Positions 1 through 12,550 of a stretch of DNA of 64,000 nucleotides are shown here, piece by piece (within the stretch, counting starts at the first letter, position 1; every line of letters begins with the position of its first letter). The DNA comes from Nymphaea colorata. Lineage: Eukaryota > Streptophyta > Magnoliopsida > Nymphaeales > Nymphaeaceae. The notes under the pieces are model-generated. The model searched no databases. It was given only the letters and a program-made list of their open reading frames with translations, and was not told the origin of the DNA. The stretch is taken from NCBI RefSeq assembly GCF_008831285.2, contig NC_045146.1, forward strand, positions 22,151,703 to 22,215,702, written 5' to 3'. The position numbers and the translations under genes were made by a program.

Positions 1-63
1 CATTTTCAATTCATAACACATCGTTCCATTGTCACAAGAAGCATAACAAAATATTCACGGTCA

Positions 64-530
64 TATTACGACTTAGCTCACACCGAGCTTGAGCCCCTAG
101 TTTGATCGAATTCAACTTGTTTTTATAGCAGTTTTGGTTTCAGCATAAAAAAGGTTAGGAACCAATACAATCAATTGCTTTAACAACTCTTTTTATAAGT
201 CATTTTATGATCTTCAATGCAAAACTAAACTTTTTAAAGTGTTATGTTGCAATCTTCAATCTTAAAGCACACATGACCGCATGTGTAAGATCTTAGGCTT
301 TAGTGTTGAACCATACTCTGATACCATTATAACGCCCCAAAACCCACACTGGACTCAGGCCTCTAGTCTAATGGATCCCAGCTCTTGTCATATCATTTTT
401 TGTTTTTACCTGAAAAAAAAAAAAAAAACTAAGAATCATGACAACCAACCACTTAACAATCCAGTTTATATAAGTTTTTGAAGTTCTTTCACAATTATGA
501 AACTAAACTTTTTAAAGTAGAAGTGTTACA
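64..530 (-). mobile_element. Probable TRIM-type mini LTR retrotransposon
   Basis: Read on the minus strand, 530-327 looks like a short LTR that starts TGTAACACTTC and ends in GGGGCGTTATAA. It is followed at once (326-316) by TGGTATCAGAG, the primer-binding site complementary to the 3' end of initiator tRNA-Met. About 70 bp further on, 245-64 is a diverged second copy. Both copies share AAACTAAACTTTTTAAAGT near one end (about 223-240 and 500-518) and a similar block at the other end (65-110 against 329-375). Two LTRs of about 180-200 bp around a tiny internal region with no coding capacity is the TRIM layout. The copies have diverged and I find no clear target-site duplication, so this is an old insertion. 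The primer-binding site is the strongest part of the call. Confidence 0.5.
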
Positions 531-1793
531 TATGATACCTAACATTGGTTCTCATTTGCCAATTCCCTGCATATAATAATCTACATATATTTTTATTTTC
601 TTCAAATTAAATAAAATATTTTAAAGGAAAAAAAAGTGAGAAATAAAGCGACACATGCTTAAATGTAACAACCAACGTTATTATTATTGGTAGGTATTAT
701 ATTAGGCAACTAATTGGGTTAAGCAACCCAATGAGATGCCGTGGGATTGACCACTTGCTCATCATCCACTTTAAAAGTTGTTAAGCCAATCCCACAACCC
801 AAGCGGTGGACGCAGCTTTCGTGAGCAAGCGAAAAGCAAGTTCTACTACAGTTTATTTCCCACAACTAAATATAATATACCAAACAGTATGGAGATATAT
901 TTTGGACTAAAAGCCATGGCTTTCAAGTGTCAATTCCTAACATTACTTCTAAAAGAAAGTGGCAATTCCTAATAAATAAAGCATGAAAAATCGATATTGA
1001 ATAGTGCTTGCCCAGTCCTTACCGCCACATTAATTTCCATAAAAACGATTAGTTCCTCTAACAAGCAACATTAAGCCCTACTACATTAGACTCAATAACA
1101 ACTTACTTTCATAAAAGTTTGCTTTACAAATAATAAAATAAAAACCAATTTAGCAGGATATATATATATATATAGGGTGGGGGGGGGGTTCTCCAAGAAT
1201 GCCTACTGAATGTGAGAAATCAGTCTATCTTTCTGCACCAGCTCCCAGGGATTTCGAATGACAAATTTAATTAGATTTCGTAATTATTTAATTAACTTTG
1301 GTTGGATATTGAGTAGAGTTAATTTAATACTTTGCATTATGGGTCTAAAAGATAGGTGGGCTACTATTTTGCAAAATTGAATAAAAGGAGGGACCTTTTT
1401 TTGGCGGTTAATCGTTTGTAATTTTCCGAGCCAAAAGTGAAACTAGCACGTGTTTCCGGAGGTGTGCTTGAGAAACAAGCCTCGGCGACGCTTTAAGTTA
1501 GGTCCGCCTTTTTCTTTTTCTCTTACAAGGCATCAAATTTTCGATAATTTCAAAATGACTCATAATTGGCCTACGCGTCCGGTTATTAATTATGGCTTGA
1601 TTCCTAAACACAATCAGCGTGAGATTTCCATTCTCTCTCCAGTTGTCGTACTGCGGTGAGCACCACGGTTGATGGAATTTCAGAGTATTTGAGGGCGTTT
1701 TGGGGATTTTTGGAGCCATACAGCCGCAGTGAACCGTCCGAAGAGAGCCCCTGCAGGCCGAAAGGAGTGGCCGTTTGGACGCCAGAGGGTAAG
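531..1793. other. Intergenic, upstream of the F-box gene
   Basis: AT-rich DNA with a short (TA)n run near 1160 and a G run near 1181-1188. GC content rises after about 1440, as expected on approach to a promoter. Small open frames here (for example around 1450-1720, on both strands) have no recognisable protein similarity. No gene is supported. Confidence 0.5.
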
Positions 1794-1802
1794 CATAAAA
1801 AG
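1794..1802 (+). promoter_or_regulatory. TATA-like box for the F-box gene
   Basis: CATAAAAAG lies in the GC-richer stretch upstream of the F-box gene. Initiation about 30 nt downstream would give a leader holding the (CT)n tract at 1950-1969. A likely 5'UTR intron (GT near 2046, AG near 2459-2460) would bring the leader next to the start codon at 2479. Position and motif are seen; function is inferred. Confidence 0.35.
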
Positions 1803-1949
1803 GGAAATGGCACGTCTGTCCCTTACCGCTTAATTAGGCGTACTCTCGTGGCCGAGGCGTCTCTCTCATTGTACATCGCCATCGGTAGTCGTCATCCAAA
1901 CCCTAAACATTCATCAGGATCTATCCCAAATCGGTATATACATCTCGGT

Positions 1950-1969
1950 TCTCTCTCTCTCTCTCTCTC
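1950..1969 (+). repeat. (CT)n tract in the presumed 5'UTR
   Basis: About ten CT units, a common element of plant 5' leaders and core promoters (Y-patch or GAGA-type). It lies about 510 bp upstream of the F-box start codon. Confidence 0.6.
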
Positions 1970-2478
1970 ATCCTCCTTCGAGAGAAGATTGAGGTCCATT
2001 CGGCAGGGGATGCGTTGTTGGATGGTGGATTCTTGATCCATTGTGGTAATTGTTCTTTCTTCGTCCTTGTCTTCGTCTCCTTTTGGTTGTATAGGGTGCA
2101 GTATCTATTTCTTTGGGTGTTTCAGTTGCTTGTCTGGTTTTTTGTTGACATTACTGACGAAAAAAATATTTTGGATGACTTTTTTGGGTTCTTTTAGTGA
2201 GTGGATATTCAGGAACTTTTCTTCAGAAGCATAACCTGTTGATTGTCTTAATTCTGTGTTTTTTTTTTATATATTTTCATCCCAGCGGTTTTCCTCTTAA
2301 TGTTTTGTTGGTGTTCCCAGTTTGGTCTCGTTGTGCATGCAGCTTTTGAGGAATATGGATTCTGGACTAGTGTTAGGGTTTCTTCCGACTGCCCTGATCA
2401 GTTGTCGTTGGAGCTTTTTTTTCTGGTTTATGATTTTTGTTTTTCCATCCTCATGTGGTAGCTTATTCAACTGGAGAA

Positions 2479-5400
2479 ATGGGCACTGGCGGAGACCTTC
2501 TTGATTGGCTGGGGAGCGATATGTCAGTCGCTGTGATGAAGAAGTTGAAGGATCCTGCTGATTTAGTCCGCATTTCATCAGTTTCGCGTGCATGGCGGAG
2601 GTTCGGTGAGTGCTTTATAGCGCTTCTGTGTTTGTCCCAAGTGTTCATTCACCCTTCCAAATAAATGTAGGCATTATTTTTTGTGATTATCGTGTCACTA
2701 GCTCTTCTACATTTCTATGGATGGTTTGTTCAACTTTCCTCTCATGGGAAATTCTTTTGTGGGATTTAGAGTCGTGTACTTGCATCTTTAGAGGACTTCA
2801 CTTCCATGTTTCTGGTATTGATGCGGAGGCGTTGGATTAGTTGTCAGAATCTCGGTGATTCTCATTGTAAATTGGATGTAGCAGTAAAAGTGTGTTTTTT
2901 ATGAGTTTTCATGGTTTCAGTGGATCTCACAGTGAAAGGAACAAGAGCAATGAGAAGTGGCTTGTAAGGAATGTAGCCTTGAAGTTCAATCTAGTAATTT
3001 CAAAGTTTTCAAAATTCAAATACATGAGCCATGATGCGTGCTCCGAAAAGAGATAAATGCCGCCTGAAAACTGAGTAGGTACGTGGTAGCTGTGTCAATT
3101 ATCTGAGGCACAAGTTCCCAACTGCATAAATGAAATTACACACTGCATGAAGATACTAATAATAAATAGGCCCTGTAATGTGCATAATTCAAATCATAGG
3201 CTGGTCAGTAGTCAATAAAGCTACTAAAAAGAGTTGTCCAGACTGAGTGTGTCCAAGTGCTCTCTTGGAGGAATTCAATAAAACAATATCAAAACACAAC
3301 AAATTAAATTTTCAAAAGCTATAAAAGATATATATGATCACTATAAATCAAGTAAAAGATTAAATTCAGCCTCCGTCATGACATTACAGGATGATTAAAT
3401 AAATTATATGTGTCTAATGCTACTTAAAAGTCAACAAAAAATCACTAGCATAATAAGAAAACAGGGAACGAAAGTCTTCAACATTGCTCGTGATTGAAGA
3501 AAAAGTGACAACAGAAGAGGGTGTGCAGCAAGACTGTGAACCAATACAATGGAAGAAGAAAAAAAAAGAAATGAAAAAAACTTGGAAAGAAGAAGAAGAA
3601 GAAGAACTGCCAACAGCATGGAGAGGTTAAGCAGTGTGACTGTGAACCAAAAGGACAGAAGAAGAAGAAAAATGAGGAGTGAAAAAGCAAAAAAAGAAGA
3701 AAAAAGTACTATGGATACGAAGAAATAAGAAGTGCGACACAAGCTGCAGCACGATTGTATCAGAAGTTAGAAAAAGGAGAAAAAGGAAAAAAATCGTACC
3801 TATTGGTTGCAAAAAAGAGGAAAAAGAGGGGGCTCAAATATTTTGAGCCCTTACTACTCAGTTCAATTTTTTTTTTTGGTTAGTGCCAACTCCTTGGTAA
3901 AAGGACTAGTCACTGACTTCAGGACCAGGTGGATTTGGCTGAAAGAGTAGTTTTCTGATAGCCGACTTGACCAACTAGCCAGATCAGTCAACCGATTAAT
4001 TGGGATTTTGACTAAAAAGTCCGTAATAAAACAGCATTAGATTCCTGTTCTCTGATGTTTGGAAACCAGTTTCTAGGGAAAAAATGAATATCAATTATCA
4101 AGTTGATTACTATGAATACGTACCATCCTATGTTACTATGTTACTATTTCAAAAATAACTTTTCAACTGGAAGTTTGATACATGGTTACTGTACTTTTGT
4201 AGGTTTTACAAAATCAATCATGCAAGAATAATGGCAGTTTTTGCAAGAGTGTGCAACACCTATGCAGTTTTATACATCATGGTTGGAATGCTTAGAATTC
4301 ATGTTGTTTGTCATTAGGAAGCATTAATAGAGTATGTAATTATTAAGATCATTGTTTTCTTGTTTTTTTTTTTTTTTTAATTCTAACTCACTTTTAGTCT
4401 TCTAGGTATGTCTTTTATGGAATGAGAATTATCCATAAAAATGAAGCCTAATGTTCTAACCATTTTAAACATTAGTTTCCTGTGTTGTAAAATAGACCCT
4501 ATATAGTCCTATTTTACAAACTGTCGCCAGTCCATGGATCTCCATTTCTTCTAACCATAAATCGTGGAGGTGTTGTTAGCAATGCTAGAACCCACCAGAT
4601 TAGATGGGACGTGATTCTGTTTCTTTTGAAGCTAGGAAACTTTATTCAAATGCCGAAATGCAGACCCTTCAAGAAAGCTGAAATTCTTTTGTTATTCCAA
4701 TTCCTTTTGTGGATTCAATTTCATGGATGAAATTAGATACTGCCTTATGTAATCCTAAGCTGTACTACCCTTTTGAGATCCATTATACATTTTACTTCCT
4801 TTCTCTAGAAAATTTTTTGGATCATAATATGGAAGTATGCCCTGCCTCTCAGCAGTTTCACATCTGAAAATCACCCTCTCCTTTGCTGTCAACCAGAACG
4901 TGATCCTTAAGATCAAAACCCATTCTCACCTTCTAAATTCTAAACAGCAACCATTCTACCTTGAACCTTTTTTTAATAGCACAAACACATTTCACTGAAG
5001 AAGATATGATGGTAACTTCAGGGCACTTGATGATTCCATAACCTGTCATTATCAGTGTACAATCTGCCTGTTTAAAAGGGATATCTTCATTGATGACACA
5101 AATCCTAGTCACCTAAAAAACAAAAATGGTGCAAACTGCAGAATCTTTTGCTTTCTTTTATTTATATATGTTTATTGTTTTACTTACCTTTGCTTTATTT
5201 TCCCACTTCTGAATTCCTTTTTATAATGAAATAGCGATAAGTTCTCTTTCAATTGCTGTAGTTTCCCAAATCTCCATGAAAATCTTGTTCTGGCTAAAAT
5301 AGTGGTATGATAATTACCAGCTCTTCTTTTCACTTTTCTCCAAGCAACATGCATACTCCCTCAAAAAGGGATCTCTCCCAAACCATGAAAAGGAAAGGCA

Positions 5401-8134
5401 TGCATGCTAAAAAAGTATACAGCAGATGAATTGGTGAAATCGTTGTGTAAATGCCAATGAGCTAGAGCGACTCTCCTACTTGATTTGTTGGTTTGTGGAG
5501 TGATTGTCATTAATAATCCATTTAGATTTTTTCTGGTCTATAGCATATTCTAAATTTGCTCATGAGAAACCTGTTATGAGTAATAGTGACATGGCTTGCA
5601 TTGCTTCTGGGTGAGGGCATGATTTCAAGATGACTTACATTTCCTCTGGTTTCAGTTTGTTGAAACATGACCAAAAGAATAGAATGTTTTGCCCTCATTC
5701 TATATTCTCTGTGCAGCTGTTGCCAATAGCTTCTGTAAAGAACTATGTGAGGAACTGTTTCCAGAGACATCAATGTTTACTGGAGTGGACAGATCCTTGG
5801 ATGAAGACCCAATGATCGGTTGCAGTAGTGCTTTGGAACGGAAAAACCTAGAGAGAGAACACAAAATTTATGCATGTTTAGTTCAAAGCCTCCTGTCTCC
5901 TCCAGTAGATAAGGAGTGTATACGGCGGCCAATTGCTGCTTCAAGCACTGATAACTATCCAGAAGAAAGCATTGGCAAAACCCTACAGCCATGTCATAAT
6001 GAGGGTGAGGGGCCTTCTTATTGGTCAAGTGAAGGTGAAAGCAACACGGATGTGCCAGAGACATTAACGTACTGTTTGAGCTCTCGCTTGTGTGTTATCT
6101 ATGAAGTCAATGTACATCCATTCCAAGGTTCATTTTCTTTTTTGCTTATTCCACGATGTAGCTAATTGTGTTTAACATCAACTAGAAATTGTATTTTAAT
6201 CAAGAAGCCTTTGTTTTGCAGCTGATTTTCAGATGGGAAGTCCCATATACTCAGCTAAGGCGGTGCGATTTAAACTGGGTTATCCTAAGGTACCATTGAG
6301 CATGGGAGATGAAGTTTTATTTGAGCTGATGCCAAATGACGGAGCTGCTGATAATAATTATATTTGGACGTACATTTCACCAGAATTTCCAATGATGCAG
6401 GTAAGTATCATAGTTTCAGTTTTTACAATTCTGAATGTTAATATCCTTTAAGAGTATTATTTTTCAGGCATAATAGATGTTTAATTTTATGCCTTTATGT
6501 GCCTCCCCTGAAGCTGTTTTGAACAGTTTCACCCTGCACATGGAACTGTCACATTTGACAAGGTTTTTCTATGTTTCATATGATATGGTATACATAACAA
6601 ACAGGGTCTGCTCTTGCTTCTCTCTCTCTCTCTCTCTCTCTCCCACCCTCTCCCTCTCATTTACACACACGCATGGGCCAGCATCCCCTTGTGAACATTT
6701 TCTGTGGCTCAGTTGGGCCGTAGCAGTTTGTGTATCCTCTTGCTCTTAGTAATCTTTGATTTGATAAGCATAGCAAATAGTGTGTTTTTTCTGCTCTTCA
6801 TTTCCCTGTTGCTGCTGCGTTCTCTTCTGGGGCGCAAAGGACAGTTCTATGGAATAACTTCAAGTACATAGACTAGGAACCTTGAATTGGACAATTGAAC
6901 TTTGTATAGGTTTTTCTTATGACTTCTACTTTTCTTTTTCTTTTTCTTTTTTTGGGTTGAGTAGCAAAATTCCCTGCAAGTTTTTAAGCTTCCAAAGCCA
7001 GTCCTTTGCATTGGAGGAATCTTGCAGATAGAACTTTTGGGAAGAGTTCAGAAGCAAGAAATGGATGCCTTGTACTACATATGGTAAGTTTCTCGACATT
7101 TCCCTTGGGGTTGTGTATGCATCATGTTCTCTAATGTTTTTGTGCTGTGCCATGCGTCTACATGTGAAAATCTTCTGTCAGCTGGAGGCGCTGAAAGCAC
7201 CCTTTTTCCCTTTTGCCCTTTTGGTTCATGAAGTATATGTCCTGAACTGCGAAACTTCATTGTAATTGTTTATGGAATGATGAAAGTTCAGATCTTCAGA
7301 TTATGGTACTAGGAGTTTGGATTTGCTTGAAATTCTTGTTTTTTGCCTTCTCTGCTGTAATTGGATGCGTCCAGCCTGCTTTTTTTTAGAAAAAATATAT
7401 ATGGAAAAAAACTGCTTTACTTTTTGGATATGTTAGACTTGCCAACTAGGAGGTGGCATGGTTTTACCCGCTTTGTTCTGTTTGTCCTGTAATGTGAAAC
7501 CGCCACTTGATCTCCGTTACCATGAGGAAAGTCCGCAGTTAGTGCGTGAATACTTGTCCTTATGGGTAATGATAATTTGCATTTCCAGCATTTAGTACTA
7601 TCGACTTCTCTAGATGTCTCTACCCATATGAAAATTGATTTGTAGAAGCTCAATATTTCACCATTTTTCAAATTTTTTTCTCATGATCAGGATTCACCTA
7701 TATTTCCAATCCATATTTGTCAGAACATCTATAACGCATTCAAATTTGCCATTCCAACCACTGATTCACCTTCCATGGAAAGGAGGATTGGGGTTATGGG
7801 TGTTCCTGCTCGTATTAACTGTCACTGAATATCTTATTTTGATTGTGTTTGAAGCGTTTGCCATGTTCAAGTCGTGGGTAGGCCGCTGCAAACATTTGAT
7901 GTGGATATTAATGCACACTCGAGGCGTTGTATCTTGAAGTATCTTCCTGAAACTGAAAATACTCCCTACCACCTGAGACGATCATCAGATGAAGCTATGG
8001 ATTCTTCAGGTTGGCTTTCATTTGCAACGAGGATTAGACAGATAAGGGCCACAAGAGGGTGGAACCGGCTTATCCTTCGAACATTTCTTGGTAATGATGA
8101 GGAATCTGACGATCATGTATCGGATGATGAGTGA
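2479..8134 (+). CDS. F-box protein, At4g00755-like
   Basis: Likely substrate-recognition subunit of an SCF (Skp1-Cullin-F-box) E3 ubiquitin ligase; its substrate is not evident. Coding exons: 2479-2605, 5717-6127, 6222-6400, 6965-7083 and 7855-8134. Phases close to 371 aa, close to the family's usual length. Residues about 7-45 form the F-box (DLLDWLGSDMSVAVMKKL, then DPADLVRISSVSRAWRRF). The rest carries blocks typical of this family: ASSTDNYPEESI, FQMGSPIYSAKAVRFKLGYP, GGILQIELLGRVQKQEMDAL, and YICVCHVQVVGRP across the exon 4/5 junction. The tail is very acidic (EESDDHVSDDE). The start is the first in-frame ATG before the F-box. Intron 1 is about 3.1 kb and holds a purine-rich repeat. The gene converges with the SEUSS-like gene downstream. 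Family assignment is firm; exon edges come from splice consensus and were not tested against transcripts. Confidence 0.9.
3478..3832. repeat. Purine-rich imperfect tandem repeat in F-box intron 1
   Basis: The plus strand is almost all A and G, built of GAA/GAAGAA runs. Two copies of a GACTGTGAACCAA-containing unit lie about 107 bp apart (near 3531 and 3638), each followed by GAAGAAGAA. A weaker third copy may follow near 3730. The antisense open frames (Phe/Ser-rich) are by-products of this composition. Confidence 0.6.
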
Positions 8135-8249
8135 GCTTGCCTTTCCGTTCTGGCAGGCATGTTTTGACGGGTCCTGGGTTGGCTTCTAATTCTGCTGGAG
8201 TGACAGCTCGTCAGGCCATCTTGTATATGCGGTTGAGTGGAAGACAAGG

Positions 8250-8255
8250 AATAAA
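8250..8255 (+). terminator. Poly(A) signal candidate of the F-box gene
   Basis: Canonical AATAAA about 115 nt after the stop codon, a usual distance for a plant near-upstream element. Confidence 0.45.
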
Positions 8256-8549
8256 TCTAGCTTTATGTGTATAAACAGTTCTATCTTTGATGTGGATATC
8301 AGTTCTATTATACTCCCCGGCTGCTTGTGGAAGAATCCACAATTTGGTCTTGGATGTAGATATCAATTCTATTGTATACTTTTCTTCTGCCTGTGGGAGT
8401 AAATATCTTCGAGTTCCTGGATCCCCATTATATGATATTCATTCTTGCATATTGGCCTGTAGATAACCATATGAACCTCATTGATCATGGCAGCTTTTTT
8501 TCCTGGTTTATTGGGGACGAAGAAGCCGCATAAAAGTAATCGTTTCAGT

Positions 8550-8788
8550 CAGCTACATGTTGCTCTGATGTTAGCATATTTAAGTAGATTAGATTATCTC
8601 CGCCATGTGGTGATCTTGGTAAAAGAGCTATGCACGCATAAACACCCGCAGAGTCTATCCTTCACGTTCAGCTACATGTTCCTCTAATGTTAGAATATTT
8701 AGGTAGATTAAATTATCTCCGCCATGTGCTGATCTTGGTGAAAGAACTATGCACGCATGAACACCCGTAGAGTCTATCCTGCACGTTT
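8550..8788. repeat. Tandem duplication, 119-bp unit, two copies
   Basis: Both copies begin CAGCTACATGTT, run through TTATCTCCGCCATGTG and end near GAGTCTATCC. They differ by scattered substitutions and no obvious indel, and lie in the 3' flank of the F-box gene. Confidence 0.85.
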
Positions 8789-10312
8789 TACGTGGCCGAG
8801 TTAAACATATTATGATTATTCATTCTGCCCGTTGGTGTCATCCATTTCACTTTTCACTTGCTGGACAGGCCAGGCCATGAGATTTTTTGAGTTTCACCCG
8901 TTGGCAATTTGATCTACTATACTGTACCATGGGATTTTTTCTTCTCCATTGCCAATTGGGCTGAAACCCATCTGTTGTGGCCTGCTGCGAGTGTTTTCAT
9001 CAGTCAACTGGCATCACCTGGCATTTGATAAGCGAGCATCAACAGTGGTGTTTGTCATGTCATTTAAGTGCTTGGCACGACTGTTCGTCTAGTCACTGCT
9101 TAACCTCAAGGAAAATTGTTGAAACTTAAACTCCGAACATACACTGGCTTGCCAGGTTCATGACCGTGGATCCAGAATACTAAAGATTAACATAAAATAA
9201 ATAAATTTGATAAGAAAGAAGTTTCAGATTTTGGAATTTTTTAATTATCTATAAATGGAACGTATGCATGAAAAAACATGTTTTTTCAAATTTTTGTGCT
9301 ATTTTAACGCTTCAACATGGAAATAACGATAGTTGCAGGTATAAGCCAAGAAGGAATCTACATGACTGTATACTGTGAGCTACAATTGCCTAAGTATGAG
9401 ATCATTTGTTTAGACATGAACCTCAAAGCTATAGCTGAATAAAGCAGAAGAATGAAGCCTACAGGATGCAAACTTTTGCAGCACCACATTTATCAACTAA
9501 CCATCCCTGCAAACAAACTAGCAGTTTGGAATAAGAGGATCAGGGATTTCTCGTAATCCACCCCTAAAAACAAGTCCACCTTGGCGTTATCTAATTTCTT
9601 GTCTCTGCTAATTGCGTCACCTACTAAGCAGTTGTACACCATAGCATAGCACAGGCTAAACGGCCTTGTTACTTATAGCAAACTCTATTTCTTTTCTACC
9701 GGTCATGGGGGGTTTAAGGAAGGATCAGAACTATGATAAAGACGGGGACATACTTGCGGAGGTAGGGGGGGATAATAGCCAAGTGAATTAAGGCAGTGGA
9801 TTGTGCTTGGAAACTTTAAATGCAGAGGACGATCTCACGTGCGAAAAGGAATGTTTCAGAATCTAAAAATGTGAGTCTCTATTCATAGAGGACGAAGCTT
9901 GGAAGAGCTTACTCGCATTAATTTATTTCTTTTTGCACTGTCATTCACATGTTTATTTTATGCTCATATAATTGTTTCGCATATATATCTTGCTTTCCGC
10001 TTCTTAGCATCTTTTGAGGTTCCCTTGTGCTTCCGCTTATCCTGGATTCTGTTCCCCGCCATCAAATACAAGTCACTGTTACCTTTGGGTTTGTCTCTAC
10101 CACTTGCACCATCAGCCAGAAATTAATGAAACTGTCAACAGCAGCAAAACAGTCTACTGTATATGATATTGTAAGTTCTGTTGGCCGTGAACCTTGTTTC
10201 CGGAATGCTGGATGAAGCCGTCTGTCGATATTCATGATCTGCTAATCCCACCACCTTCAAGGTTCCTTGCTCACAAATTGGCAGTTCAGGTCCTTGAGAA
10301 TTGACCGGAGTG

Positions 10313-10422
10313 GTTCCAAGTCAAAGAAAGCCTAAACAGAGATATTTAACAAAACAGCATCAAGATAGTTCCAAGTGAAAGAAAGCCTAAATAGAGATAT
10401 TTAACAAAACAGCATCAAGATT
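10313..10422. repeat. Tandem duplication, 55-bp unit, two copies
   Basis: Two nearly identical units (GTTCCAAGT...AACAGCATCAAGAT) stand head to tail. They lie about 0.4 kb beyond the SEUSS-like stop codon, possibly in its 3'UTR or just outside it. Confidence 0.85.
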
Positions 10423-10829
10423 CAAATAATTTTGAAAAATATAAGGGATAAAAACAGATTGATAGGAAGGTCCACCACACTGCCATGCAAGAAACATGAA
10501 CACTGAGCAAACATCATTTCTTCATCTTTAAGGGATTGCTCTCACGCAAATAAACTGGATACACTTTTAAATGTATTATGCTGTACGGATCCGTCACCAT
10601 TTCTTGGCGAAGTCTTCCTTGGGAAAACAATTAAAAATGGCAAACTGAAAACTGCCAAAAATGAATAATTTTGAAGAAATAATAACGAGTTTAACGTGAA
10701 GGGTTGGAGCTATAAACACTTTCAACGTCTGTACAATCGGAGAGACAAATTGCTGGGATTGGATAACTTGCCAGCATATGATTCAAGCTTCTCGCCATAA
10801 TTTATGTCAGCCAGTTCACCACTAAATAT

Positions 10830-12501
10830 CTAACTTTCCGAAATTTCATGAGAAATATCCTGGACAAGCTCAGGCAAAGGGAGGTCTTGTGACGCATCCG
10901 ATCTTAAATACACAGCATTGCTGCCGCCAAGAATCATCGTGCCGTTTGCGTCGTCTTTGAAGCTATCGTTCCTTTTGGGCGTCATACCGCTAACGTGATT
11001 TACCAAGTTACTGTTGCTCAATTCCAGCACGTTACCAACTGCAGGCCTTGAAGCCAAGTGCATAGAAACTCTTGCTCCTTGGAAAGGGTGCCCAACTGAA
11101 TTTAGATTTGCATTCTGCCCACCAACAGATTTCCCCGATGAGACCCTATTACTATTTAACGCATCCTGGATCTGTGGAGGTGTATGTTGCTGAAATTGCT
11201 GGTTTAGACGAGAAGACTGAGAAACCATTGTCTGCAGCAATCTAGGGTCCAGCAAGCTCTGTTGAACTGCTGCCGATAAAGGCACACTCTGTAGAGAGAC
11301 TGGCATTGAAGTGACAGACCCTTGGGATGGTGATGACTGTGATGATGCTTGATTTTGTAGCGAGATGGACACTGGAGAGAAAGGCCCTTGAAACTGTGAC
11401 GCTACTTGCTTTGATCCACTTGCATCCTGTGAAAAAGCATTTGCTTTTGGCATTACTGAGTTTTGTCTCTGTAAATTGAGGTACCCAGCCAATCTTGCTA
11501 CGGCCTCAGTTGAGCCAGTCAACACTCCACTACCTAGAAAGCCGGTATTTGTATGGCTGTTTAATCCAGAATGCATATCCATCATCTGATTAAGTGATGC
11601 TCGGTGTGGAGACGTCCCCTGATTCATGATCTGTCGCATCCCCTGAATTTTTTTTATTTCAAGACCACCACCAGCATCCTGTCGAGGATAGCTTTCCAAA
11701 CTTTCTGTGAGAAACAGAAAAAGGTCAGTTTCAAGGAACATCCGCGCCTGTAACATGTATACTTTTATATAACTGAAAGCCCAATTGATCAAATCAGGAT
11801 TTCTTTTTTCTTTTCCTTGTAAACAAACGAAGTAGCCAGAAAAGAGATTCTCGTACAACAAGCTAAACATCGTTCCTTTTTCTGCATGATACATTTTGTG
11901 AAAAATGCTCACGAGAAAAATCTGCTTCTACTTATGTACCAAAAAAAGAAAAATCTGCTTCTACTTCCACGCCTAATTGCACCATCCAACAAAATAACAA
12001 ACCAATAGAACTGAGAATTTTCAGTTGACCTAAGACCAGAAAGACCATATGCCATGCTAAAGATCAATACATCTCATGTATGGCCTATCAATGAACGAAC
12101 CTACATAAAGATCAATACAGCTTAGTTGCAAGCATATATCTTCCTTGCACGTTGCTACATAACAGGTTACTTGCAAGATTTGTAGAAAAGTTTGAAACTT
12201 TTTTGGCACTAAATGCTGCATATGCACAAATATATGTATTCAACATCACTGGAAAGAAACTATGAGATAGAGAAATCTCAATACTCATAACAGCCGCAGA
12301 ATTTCAAAACCATGCAAGTAATGAAAGAAAAATATAACATAAAGATGCTAACAGATATGATAGAAGTTCTGAACATCACCGATAGGCCCAACGTTGTGCT
12401 CTCCACTGAAGTCCATCAGATCCTTCATGCTGCTGACAACCTCTGCTATCTATTTATGGCAATAGGAAGCAATAAAATTTATCATACATTCATTCCTCCG
12501 A

Positions 12502-12550
<49 letters not shown>

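Larger units (their letters stand above)
8256..10829. other. Intergenic between convergent genes
   Basis: This holds the 3' flanks of the F-box gene (+) and the SEUSS-like gene (-), a 119-bp tandem duplication at 8550-8788 and a 55-bp duplication at 10313-10422. Open frames near 9899-10215 are short and unrecognised. I see no gene. Confidence 0.6.

Noticed and set aside
3431-3812. Antisense Phe/Ser/Leu-rich open frames
   Set aside because: They are the complement of a polypurine tract in an intron, so low-complexity artefacts.
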